Origin: Streptomyces sp. NBC_01549
GTDB lineage: Bacteria; Actinomycetota; Actinomycetes; Streptomycetales; Streptomycetaceae
Assembly (NCBI RefSeq): GCF_026339955.1
Contig: NZ_JAPEPW010000003.1
Span: forward strand, 682,001 to 746,000
Direction: 5' to 3'
DNA length: 64,000 bases
This document shows positions 35,171 to 42,607 of the stretch, one piece after another (within the stretch, counting starts at the first letter, position 1; the number at the start of each line of letters is the position of its first letter). The notes below the pieces were generated by a model, which saw only the letters and a program-made list of their open reading frames with translations, had not been told where the DNA came from and did not search any database. The position numbers and the translations under genes are program-made.

Positions 35171-36069
35171 GAACTCCTAACAGAATGCCGCAACTTGCCT
35201 TGGAATGTTGGTGTCTGATGGGTTGTTAGCCTGCACATGAGAAGGGGTGAGCAACCGCCGTGGATCGTGCCGGATGGGCTGTGGGCGCGGATCGAGCCGT
35301 TGCTGCCGGTTGTGCCGCGCCGAACGGATCACCCCGGCCGCAAGCGTCTGGACGACCGGAAGGTGCTGTCGGGCATCCTGTTCGTGCTGTACACCGGCAT
35401 TCCGTGGGAGTTCCTGCCCCAGGAGCTGGGCTTCGGCTCTGGCATGACCTGCTGGCGGCGCCTGCGTGACTGGAACGACGCGGGAGTCTGGCAGCGTCTG
35501 CACGAATCACTCCTGGCCGAACTGAACGCCGCCGGCGCGCTGGACTGGTCGAGGGCGGTGATCGACGGCTCGCACGTCAGGGCGCTCAAAGGCGGCCCAA
35601 AACAGGACCGAGCCCGGTCGACCGTGCCCGAACAGGCTCCAAGCACCATCTGATCACCGAAGGGCACGGCATCCCGCTGGCGGTATCGCTGACCGGCGGA
35701 AACCGCAACGACGTCACCCAGCTCATCCCCCTGATCCAGGCCGTCCCGCCCGTACGAGGCCGGCGCGGACGGCCCCGACAACGACCGGTCGCGCTCTACG
35801 CCGACCGCGGCTACGACCACGACAAGTACCGCAAGCAGGTGCGGGCCCTCGGGATCACCCCGGTCATCGCGCGGCGCGGCGTCGAGCACGGTTCCGGACT
35901 GGGCGTGCACCGCTGGGTGGTCGAGCAGAGCTTTGCATTGCTGCACTGGTTCCGCCGACTGCGCATCCGCTGGGAGATCCGCGACGACATCCACGAAGCC
36001 TTCCTCAGCCTGGCCTGCGGCATCATCTGCTGGCGCCGACTGGTCAACCTCTCACTTTGTTAGGAGTTC
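35171..36069 (+). mobile_element. IS5-family element with TTA target duplication
   Basis: Inverted ends GAACTCCTAACA (35171-35182) and TGTTAGGAGTTC (36058-36069), flanked by TTA on both sides (35168-35170 and 36070-36072). 899 bp. It appears complete and is inserted just outside the IS4 fragment. Confidence 0.93.
35237..36063 (+). CDS. IS5-family transposase made by -1 frameshifting
   Basis: The first frame (MRRGEQPPWIVPDGLWARIE to ALDWSRAVIDGSHVRALKGG, holding the first catalytic Asp) ends at 35653. The second frame, shifted by -1, carries GSKHHLITEGHGIPLAVSLT, ALYADRGYDHDKYRKQVRAL (second Asp) and HRWVVEQSFALLHWFRRLRI (Glu), ending at 36063. They join at C-CCA-AAA (35596-35602), a canonical slippery heptamer in the right register. 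Programmed frameshifting is known for this IS5 branch, so the element is probably active. Confidence 0.9.
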
Positions 36070-36072
36070 TTA

Positions 36073-36299
36073 GAGGCAATCCGGTCGTTGTTGTTGATGT
36101 GCCAAGAGCGGGTCAACTGAAGTCATCTGGTGAGCGGCTGTCGGATCGGGTCGCGGTCGGGGTGCTGACACAGGCGTTCCCTCAGTCGCTGGTGGATGAG
36201 GTGCTGGCGGAGACGGGTCAGGTGCAGCAGCGGAACCGGCTGTTGCCGGCCCGGCTGGTGGTCTACTTCGTGTTGGCGATGTGCCTGTTCTCCGGGCAG
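36073..36299 (+). mobile_element. IS4-family transposase N-terminal fragment
   Basis: GERLSDRVAVGVLTQAFPQS then LVDEVLAETGQVQQRNRLLP, ARLVVYFVLAMCLFSGQG is the N-terminus that the IS4 copy at 16.8-18.0 kb lacks. The IS6-type element begins at 36300 and cuts it. Confidence 0.82.
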
Positions 36300-37165
36300 G
36301 GCACTGTCACGTTTGGCTGACCGGATGGGATGATCTTCTGGTTGATCATGGTGGAGGGGGGTTGTCCGTGGGTAGCGCGCCGCCGTCGTACAAGGGGCAC
36401 CGGTACCCAGCGGAAATCATCGCCCACTGCGTGTGGCTCTACCACCGCTTCCCGCTCAGCTTCCGCGAGGTCGAGGAGCTGATGCTCGAGCGCGGTGTCG
36501 TCGTCTCGTATGAGACGGTCCGGCGATGGTGCGTCAAGTTCGGGCAGGGCTACGCAGGCGCGCTGCGCCACCGCCGGCCCCGGCCTGGCGACAAGTGGCA
36601 CCTGGACGAGGTCTTCATCAAGATCAACGGGGAGCTGAAGTACCTGTGGCGGGCCGTCGACCAGGACGGCAACGTCCTCGACATCCTTGTCCAGAACCGT
36701 CGCAACAAGGCCGCGGCTCGACGTTTCTTCCGTCGTCTGATGAAGAGGACCCGGGCGGTGCCGCGGGTGATCGTCACCGACAGGCTGCGTTCCTACGGCG
36801 CGGCCCACCGCGAGGGCATGCCCTCGGTCGAACACCGCTCACACAAGGGTCTGAACAACCGGGCGGAGAACAGTCATCAGCCCACCAGGCAGCGTGAACA
36901 GGCGATGAAAGGCTTCCGTAGTGTGGGCGCAGCGCAGCGGTTTCTGTCCGCGTTCAGCGGCATCTCACCGCACTTCCGGCCCCGCCGCCATCTGATGACA
37001 GCCTCCGACTACCGATCCGAAATGACCATCCGCTTCGCGATCTGGGACCAGGTCACCGGCATCGCGGGCCTGCCCGCCGAAGCCTGAGCACCGACCCGAG
37101 ACCCGACCTCCGCCACGCCCCGACACGACGTCAGAAACCCACGCACTTAACAACGTGACAGCGCC
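36300..37165 (+). mobile_element. IS6-family-like insertion sequence, copy 2
   Basis: Ends GGCACTGTCACGTT and AACGTGACAGCGCC (inverted). 866 bp, same family as copy 1. The left flank is an IS4 gene and the right flank is unrelated, with no target duplication, so a deletion or cointegrate event followed insertion. Confidence 0.88.
36368..37087 (+). CDS. IS6 family DDE transposase
   Basis: A 239-residue intact transposase starting at GTG 36368. Domains: HRYPAEIIAHCVWLYHRFPL and VSYETVRRWCVKFGQGYAGA (HTH), GDKWHLDEVFIKINGELKYL (first Asp), RRFFRRLMKRTRAVPRVIVT then DRLRSYGAAHRE (second Asp), HKGLNNRAENSHQPTRQREQ (Glu) and a basic tail. Differs from copy 1 mainly by lacking the amber codon. This is the copy able to mobilise the family. 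Confidence 0.92.
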   Translation: MGSAPPSYKGHRYPAEIIAHCVWLYHRFPLSFREVEELMLERGVVVSYETVRRWCVKFGQGYAGALRHRRPRPGDKWHLDEVFIKINGELKYLWRAVDQDGNVLDILVQNRRNKAAARRFFRRLMKRTRAVPRVIVTDRLRSYGAAHREGMPSVEHRSHKGLNNRAENSHQPTRQREQAMKGFRSVGAAQRFLSAFSGISPHFRPRRHLMTASDYRSEMTIRFAIWDQVTGIAGLPAEA

Positions 37166-37248
37166 GTTCATCGAGGTAGAGCGGTTTGAGGCTTACGGCG
37201 CCGAGCAGTGGTTCGGCATGTGGTCCCCGGTCGCGCTGTCCGACTGAG
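37166..37248 (+). pseudogene. C-terminal scrap of an unknown gene
   Basis: Immediately right of IS6 copy 2 the forward frame reads FIEVERFEAYGAEQWFGMWS then PVALSD and a stop. Composition is protein-like, and the frame is cut by the IS end. Family unknown. Confidence 0.35.
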
Positions 37249-37551
37249 CTCGTGCTCGGCAGTGTCCGCACTCACCGCGATGAAGCCGGGCGGGCGCGAG
37301 GAGATCAATCGAGGTTCAAAGATGGGTTCTCACACCCGCTCGGTGTATCGCAATCGAACACTGCGGCCACCCTCCGTGACAGCTCCCCAAGATCTGTGCC
37401 AGAACCGAGTTCTGGCAGCGACTATCGATCGGCGGTGACACCGCCCGGTGTTGGCGGAGAGTGTTTTGACACCGCTTGAGGGCTTGCGGTGGGACCCCCT
37501 GAAAGGTGGCCTGCAGGATCTTTGATCAAGGGCCGCAACCCCGGCCGGTGC
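37249..37551. other. Intergenic region, nothing recognised
   Basis: Lower GC and weak codon bias compared with genes nearby. No repeat or RNA seen. Confidence 0.4.
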
Positions 37552-37960
37552 TTAACGGATCAGTCTGGCCGCCTTGGTGGCCCGATGGGCGAAGACCTGC
37601 TCGCGGCGGTCAGCCATCTGCCTCAGCGCATCCTTTCGGTCCCGTTTCGAGAGCCGGTCCAGATACACGTGTCCGAAGAGGTGATCGGTCTCGTGCTGCA
37701 GGCACCGAGCGAAGTACCCCGTCCCTTCGATGACCAGCAGCCTGCCGTCCTTGTCGAAACCGCGTACTACGGCACGGTCGGTCCGCGGGACGTCCATGAC
37801 GGCCCCCGGCACGGACAGGCAGCCCTCCCCTTCGTCGACGAGTCGCCGGCCAGGCGGGTCGAGTTCGTCGAGAACCGGGTTGATGATGTGCCCGACGTGG
37901 CGGACACCGTGGTCGTCCGGGCAGTCGTACACGAAGACCCTCAGAGTGCGGGATGTGGCG
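37552..37960 (-). pseudogene. def: Peptide deformylase, N-terminally truncated
   Basis: RVFVYDCPDDHGVRHVGHII, NPVLDELDPPGRR, then motif II EGEGCLSVPG with the metal Cys and motif III CLQHETDHLFGHVYLDRLSK (HExDH; both metal His and the catalytic Glu). The first motif, GxGLAAPQ, and the first 50 or so residues are missing and replaced by the flank of an IS5 element. Deformylase removes formyl groups from nascent proteins. This copy would be an extra gene and is likely inactive. Confidence 0.82.
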
Positions 37961-38744
37961 TTCCGTCGGTCTTGTCATCGCTCGATGGTGTGATGTTGGG
38001 GCATCGCTGGTGGTCAGGAGTTCGGGGTTCGCTTGAGTTGTGGCATGAGCATGCGCAAGCCGTACCCGAGTGATCTCACCGACGAGCAGTGGGAGCTCCT
38101 CGAACCCGTGATCACGGCATGGAAGGCCCGGCATCCGTCGGTCAGCGGGCATCAGGGGAAGTACGCGATGCGGGAGATCGTGAACGCCATCCTCTACCAG
38201 AACCGCACGGGTTGTCAGTGGGAGTTCCTGCCCCACGACATGCCCCCGCCCGGAGCGGTGAAGTACTACTTCTACCTCTGGCGCGACGAGGGCACCGACC
38301 AGGACATTCACGACCTGCTGCGCTGGCAGCTGCGGGAGAAGCGGAAACGATTAGCCGACCCGAGCCTGGTGGTCCTGGACACGCAGAGCATCCACGTGGC
38401 CGTCGGCGTCCCGGCCACGACGACGGGCCGGGACGCCGCGAAAAGGGTGCCGGGCAGGAAGAGATGCCTGGCCGTGGACGTGCTGGGCCTCGTCATTGAC
38501 TGCGTCGTCCTGCCCGCCTCCGCGCACGAGAACACCGCCGGCATCGCCCTGCTGGACGCTGTCACCGAGCAGTGCGACACGGTGAAAAAGGCCCTGGTCG
38601 ACCAGGGCTTCAAGAAGAAGGTCGTCGAGCACGGCAAGAACGTGGGTATCGACGTCGAGATCGTCGAGCGCAACCCGGACGACAAGGGCTTCGTTCCACA
38701 GGCCAAACGGTCCTACCTTGTTCGTGGGTTGGACGGGCCGTCGT

Positions 38745-38905
38745 AAGGTCCAGAGACCCAGAGACACCGGGTATGGCTTCCAAGCGGTTGCCCTCGATGG
38801 TTCCATCCACCTGGCCGCCCGGTGTCTCACGACGACTCGGCCGCTGATTAGGAGCTGCGAACGCCTTCGAGCGGATCGCTGAGTAGGACCACGCCGGCGA
38901 GGTCG
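38745..38905 (+). ncRNA. Predicted IS110 bridge RNA
   Basis: Target loop: perfect 11-bp stem GAGACACCGGG (38761-38771) / CCCGGTGTCTC (38818-38828). Inside it, CCAAGCGGT (38780-38788) matches the top strand left of the insertion, CCAAACGG|T (8 of 9), and ATCCACC (38805-38811) is complementary to GG|TGGAT across the insertion point (7 of 7). Donor loop: ATTAGGAG (38847-38854) equals the element's right end (40144-40151), and GTAGGACC (38883-38890) is complementary to GG|TCCTAC, the joined ends (8 of 8), with a hairpin GCGAACGC/GCGGATCGC between. Order and polarity fit the published IS621 bridge RNA. The exact RNA ends are guesses. Confidence 0.85.
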
Positions 38906-38945
38906 TCCGGGAGAACAGAGCGTCATCGAACGACCGGAGGAACAG

Positions 38946-40136
38946 GTGGCCCAGATCTGGGCGGGTACGGACATCGGCAAGACCCATCACCACTGCGTGG
39001 TCCTCAACGCGGAGGGCGTACGGTTGCTGTCGCGACGGGTCTTGAACGACGAGCCGGAGCTGCTGGCCCTGCTCGCCGATGTGCTGGCCCTCGACGAGGA
39101 CGTGGTCTGGGCGGTCGACGTTGCCGACGGCATGGCCGCACTGTGGATCAGCCTCTTGCTCAACCACGGCCAGCACCTCGTCTACATACCCGGCCTGGCG
39201 GTTAACCGGGCTTCGGCCGGATACCGGGGCATGGGCAAGACCGACGCGAAGGACGCCACCGTCATCGCCGACCAGGCCCGGATGCGCCGAGACCTGACCG
39301 TCCTGAAGCCGGACGACGAGCACGCCATCGAACTGCGGATCCTCACCAGCCGTCGGGCCGACCTGAACGCCGACCGCACCCGCCGGATCAACCGCCTGCG
39401 CGGCCAACTCACCAGCATCTTCCCGGCCTTGGAGCGAGTCCTCGACCTGGGCAACGCCGGGCCGCTGATTCTGCTGACCGGCTATCAGACGCCGGCCGCT
39501 CTGCGTCGAACTGGCCGCAGGCGCCTGGAGACCTGGCTGCGGAACCGTAACACCCGCAGTCCCGAAGCCCTGGCCGAGGTCGCCCTGGAAGCGGCTGAGC
39601 GCCAGCACACCGCCGTCCCCGGGGAGAAGATCACGGCGCAGGTGATCCATACCCTGGCCAAGGAGGTGATGAGCCTCAACGAGCAGATCACCGAGATCGA
39701 CAAGCTCATTGCGGCCCGGTTTCGCGACCAAGAACTCGCCGAAGTAATCTCCAGCATGCCCGGCATCGGCCCACTGCTGGGCGCGGAGTTCCTCGCCGCC
39801 ACCGCCGGCGACATGAGCCGCTACGGCACCGCTGACCGCCTGGCCAGCCTTGCCGGAGTCGCTCCGGTCCCCCGGGACTCGGGCAACATCAGTGGCAACC
39901 TGCACAGGCCCAGGCGCTATCACCGCGGGCTGCAACGCGTCTTCTACACCTCCGCGCTGATCAGCATCCGCAGCTGCGACCAGTCGCGTCGTTTCTACGA
40001 ACGCAAGCGCGCCGAAGGCAAGCGGCACATCCAGGCCGTCCTCGCCCTGGCCCGACGACGCGTGAACGTCCTGTGGGCTCTCATCCGTGACGGACAGTGC
40101 TACCAAAGCAACCTCCCCGTCACTGCTGCGGCTTGA
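38946..40136 (+). CDS. IS110 family recombinase (RuvC-like DEDD plus serine domain)
   Basis: A 396-residue protein starting at GTG 38946. N-terminal DEDD/RuvC-like domain: IWAGTDIGKTHHHCVVLNAE (first Asp), VVWAVDVADGMAALW, GKTDAKDATVIADQARM (last two Asp). A coiled-coil linker around residues 220-255 (AKEVMSLNEQITEIDKLIAA) leads to the Tnp domain with ISSMPGIGPLLGAEFLAATA (HhH-like) and GVAPVPRDSGNISGN, whose Ser is the likely nucleophile. It is guided by the RNA encoded just upstream. No damage seen, so probably active. Confidence 0.95.
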   Translation: MAQIWAGTDIGKTHHHCVVLNAEGVRLLSRRVLNDEPELLALLADVLALDEDVVWAVDVADGMAALWISLLLNHGQHLVYIPGLAVNRASAGYRGMGKTDAKDATVIADQARMRRDLTVLKPDDEHAIELRILTSRRADLNADRTRRINRLRGQLTSIFPALERVLDLGNAGPLILLTGYQTPAALRRTGRRRLETWLRNRNTRSPEALAEVALEAAERQHTAVPGEKITAQVIHTLAKEVMSLNEQITEIDKLIAARFRDQELAEVISSMPGIGPLLGAEFLAATAGDMSRYGTADRLASLAGVAPVPRDSGNISGNLHRPRRYHRGLQRVFYTSALISIRSCDQSRRFYERKRAEGKRHIQAVLALARRRVNVLWALIRDGQCYQSNLPVTAAA

Positions 40137-40313
40137 CAACATCATTAGGAGGTGGATCGTGGAGCAGACGAACGGGATCCTGATGTTCTACCGCCGTCTC
40201 GTACGCGACTACGAACACCGCCCCGCCTCCTCCCGCTCCCGCGTTCTGTGGGCGATGGCCTCCGTCATGAGCCGTCGCCTCACCGGAGCCACCAGCGCCT
40301 CCTGGAGGACCGC

Positions 40314-40736
40314 ATGAGCGAGAACCCGCAGGTCAAAGTCATCCTGGAACACATCGAGACCCGCGAACGCGAACTGGACGACCAGGCCGGGCAGTTCCGG
40401 GCCCGCATCGAAGAGCTCACCCGGCAGCTCGGCGAACTCGACGCGGAGAGCGAGAACCTGCGCATCACCCGCAAGACCCTCCTCACTCTCCCGCTGCCCT
40501 CACCCTCCACCGGGCCGGACCGCCCCGACATCCCGGACCACCCCGCCTACCAGCAGATCCTTACCGCCCTGACCGACGCGGGCCGGCCGATACGCGCCCG
40601 CGACCTCTGCCAGGCCCTCGACCTGCCGATCCTCCCGAAGAACACCGAAGGCATCCGCTGCAAACTGAAACGCCTGGTCAGCCGGGGCATCCTCATCGAA
40701 CCCGAACCCGGCCTGTTCGCCTGCCCCGGCGCCTGA
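40314..40736 (+). CDS. Coiled-coil plus winged-helix protein coupled to IS5 transposase
   Basis: A 140-residue protein: an N-terminal coiled coil (VILEHIETRERELDDQAGQF, then RARIEELTRQLGELDAESEN), a Pro-rich hinge and a C-terminal winged helix (AYQQILTALTDAGRPIRARD, LCQALDLPILPKNTEGIRCK, LKRLVSRGILIEPEPGLFAC). The ATG at 40314 overlaps the transposase stop (ATGA), so it is translated by coupling. It shares fold pattern and layout with 12966-13418. I infer an accessory factor of these IS5-type elements, perhaps end-binding. No known function. Confidence 0.75.
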   Translation: MSENPQVKVILEHIETRERELDDQAGQFRARIEELTRQLGELDAESENLRITRKTLLTLPLPSPSTGPDRPDIPDHPAYQQILTALTDAGRPIRARDLCQALDLPILPKNTEGIRCKLKRLVSRGILIEPEPGLFACPGA

Positions 40737-41457
40737 GGACCACCCCCCACCCGCGACCAGCGGTCCTTCCACAACCTCAACCACGAAACGGACAAGAGCC
40801 CACGTTCCGCACTCTCACAAGCCACAGTTGAGGGATAGGGCCCTCTCGGGCGTGGCGCGCATCCTGCGTTGCGCCCGGGACGGGGGTTCACCAGAGTCAG
40901 CGAGGTGGGCCCGCGCCAACTCCTCGTTGAATCCTGGGAGTTGGATTGCAGCGAGGGTACCGGCCGCTTCTCGCAACCGGCCACGACTGTCAACGACGCC
41001 CAGGAATCCCAGTGGTTACGGCAACGGCCCGGACCCTCACGTCGTGGGGCGACAGCACCTGGACTCGGTTGGAAAGCTGACGTTATGTCAGCCTGGCCCC
41101 GCGCAGTGTGGGGTTGCACCCGGAACTCCGGCTGAGGCCGCGCCTGGGTGTTACTCCCGCTGCTCCTCCCGGCCTGCGTCCTCCACGGTGTTCTGGGCGA
41201 GTGGCTGCTGAAACTACAGGGCACGTCGGACAGCGACGAGACCGTGCCCCCGAGCACGAGACTCCTGGAAAGTGGCGCCGCCCTGCCGGCCCTGATCGCC
41301 CCGGGCGTCGCCGCACTGATCGTCGGCCCCCGAAGCACGCCCTCCCGCAGCATCCGTGCCGTGCCGGTGCAAGTCGCAGACCGGGCAGCCGCCGCTCATG
41401 ATGGAGAGCGAGAGAGTCACATGGCTTTTCCAGTCCACATCCGCGGAGGTGAGCCTC
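40737..41457. other. Non-annotated region with possible gene debris
   Basis: No intact gene. Forward frame 41148-41340 encodes two hydrophobic stretches (LLPLLLPACVLHGVLGEWLL and GAALPALIAPGVAALIVG) and may be a membrane-protein remnant. Reverse strand 40840-41020 has a coding-like patch (LREAAGTLAAIQLPGFNEEL). GGAGGTGAG before 41458 is the Hsp20 ribosome site. Confidence 0.35.
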
Positions 41458-41916
41458 ATGACTCTGCCCGCACGACACCGGCACGGCCACCTGCTGGAGC
41501 GGGCCTACCCGCCGATAGCCGCCGAGTTCGACGAATTCTTCGAGCGGATGAACCGGTTCCTGGAGTCCGCCGCACCGTCCCGGACGGAGCCCATGGCCTG
41601 GGCGCCGTTGGCCGACCTGAGCGAGACCGACGAGGCCTACAAGGTCGAGTGCGAACTGCCCGGCATCAAGCGCGAGGACATCAACGTCGAGGTCAGCGGA
41701 CGGGAACTGCACATCACCGGGGAGATGAAGGAACGCGAACGGGAAGGCATGCTGCGCCGCGCCACGCGCCGCACCGGGCTATTCGAGTACCGGGCGCTGC
41801 TGCCCACCGATGTGAAGGCCGAGGACGTGCACGCCACCCTTGCCAACGGCATCCTCACCGTCGCCGCCCCCAAGGCTCAGGCGGCCAAGCCCCGTCACAT
41901 CGAGATCGAGGGCTGA
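41458..41916 (+). CDS. Hsp20/alpha-crystallin family small heat shock protein
   Basis: A 152-residue holdase. After a variable N-terminal arm (LLERAYPPIAAEFDEFFERM), the alpha-crystallin domain runs from MAWAPLADLSETDEAYKVEC through ELPGIKREDINVEVSGRELH to the conserved A-x-x-x-n-G-I-L motif in LANGILTVAAPK. The last residues end PRHIEIEG, typical for actinobacterial Hsp18-like proteins. ATG 41458 is preceded by GGAGGTGAG. A strong hairpin follows the stop. It likely works with the RNA-repair pair downstream only in the sense of stress response. Confidence 0.95.
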   Translation: MTLPARHRHGHLLERAYPPIAAEFDEFFERMNRFLESAAPSRTEPMAWAPLADLSETDEAYKVECELPGIKREDINVEVSGRELHITGEMKEREREGMLRRATRRTGLFEYRALLPTDVKAEDVHATLANGILTVAAPKAQAAKPRHIEIEG

Positions 41917-41942
41917 ACCGCCACCCCTAAAGGAACGATCGA

Positions 41943-41978
41943 CGGGTGCGGACGACTCTGACCCTCGATCCGCACCCG
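41943..41978 (+). terminator. Hairpin after hsp20
   Basis: CGGGTGCGGA (41943-41952) pairs perfectly with TCCGCACCCG (41969-41978), 26 bp after the Hsp20 stop. There is no U-tract, as is common in high-GC actinobacteria. Confidence 0.6.
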
Positions 41979-42127
41979 TGCGACCACGTGGGGTGACCAG
42001 TGGAAGGGGGCAGGATGGGTTACAAGACCTGCCGCACGCCCCTGCACCATGCGACAACAACGTACCTGCCATGATCGGCCGTGGCGGAACGCATGCTCGG
42101 CCGACCGGCAGGAATCCCAGGACGACC

Positions 42128-42554
42128 ATGACCCATGCCAGGCCCGGGCAGTTGCCGCGAGGTCATCGGAACCTTCCGCACACCGGTGATCTGCGTGTCG
42201 AGGCGTGGGCGCCGACACGCGCGGAGTGCATTGCCGAGGCGGTGCGAGGCATGGTCGGCAGCTTCGCCGAACTCCCATCGGGCGTCTCCGGCGTCGCCCG
42301 GGAGTGCGTGGTGTCCGCCGAGGACGACGGCCGACTCCTGGGCGCCGTACTTGAGGAAGTCATCTACCGCATGGACGGCTCGGACGAACTCCCTGTGGAC
42401 GTCGCGATGATGCCGGAGGCCGACGGGGTACGTGTGCGACTCAGGCTCGATGGCCACGCAGACCGGGGCCGTGCCCAAGGCCGTCGCGTTGCACGGGCTG
42501 CAACTGGCCCAGGACGCGCACGGGTGGGCCTGCCGGGTAACCCTGGACGTGTGA
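42128..42554 (+). pseudogene. Archease, frameshifted
   Basis: Archease is the activator of RtcB RNA ligase. The first 105 residues are normal (NLPHTGDLRVEAWAPTRAEC, IAEAVRGMVGSFAELPSGVS, LLGAVLEEVIYRMDGSDELP VDVAM). The C-terminal third, TGAVPKAVALHGLQLAQDAH then GWACRVTLDV and a stop at 42552-42554, is in another frame starting about 42440-42450. The first frame instead runs on without a stop into the RtcB frame, which would create a 612-residue fusion. Probably a disabling indel; a sequencing error cannot be excluded. Confidence 0.8.
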
Positions 42555-42607
42555 CGCCTGTCGCGACGTCCCCCGCCGGAACGGCACACCAGGGAGACCG
42601 AACCGAA

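Larger units (their letters stand above)
38711..40152 (+). mobile_element. IS110-family element inserted in the IS5 transposase gene
   Basis: Limits follow from the interrupted IS5 frame: AAACGG | TCCTACC at the left and ATTAGGAGG | TGGATC at the right, with GG as the shared core dinucleotide. 1442 bp, no target duplication and no inverted repeats, as expected for IS110. A 235-bp noncoding left end precedes the gene, and the right noncoding end is only 16 bp. Confidence 0.93.
38045..40317 (+). pseudogene. IS5-family transposase split by IS110
   Basis: Codons 1-222 (38045-38710) read MSMRKPYPSDLTDEQWELLE, YQNRTGCQWEFLPHDMPPPG, first Asp in PSLVVLDTQSIHVAVG, RKRCLAVDVLGLVIDCVVLP, second Asp in VKKALVDQGFKKKVVEHGKN and VPQAKR. 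The gene resumes at 40153 with WIVEQTNGILMFYRRLVRDY, carrying the catalytic Glu, and ends at 40317. Removing 38711-40152 restores a 276-residue transposase exactly in frame. Its stop overlaps the start of the accessory ORF by ATGA. Confidence 0.93.

Noticed and set aside
36300..37165. 8-bp target duplication expected for an IS6 insertion
   Set aside because: The eight bases outside each end differ in both full copies, so no duplication is claimed.
38033..38746. Reading the IS5 fragment as a complete 237-residue gene
   Set aside because: The last 12 codons belong to the IS110 end; the catalytic Glu is found only after 40153.
41840..42127. N-terminal extension giving a 708-residue archease-RtcB protein
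   Set aside because: The first 96 codons overlap Hsp20 and its terminator in another frame and are Arg/Pro-rich. The archease start at 42128 matches the family.
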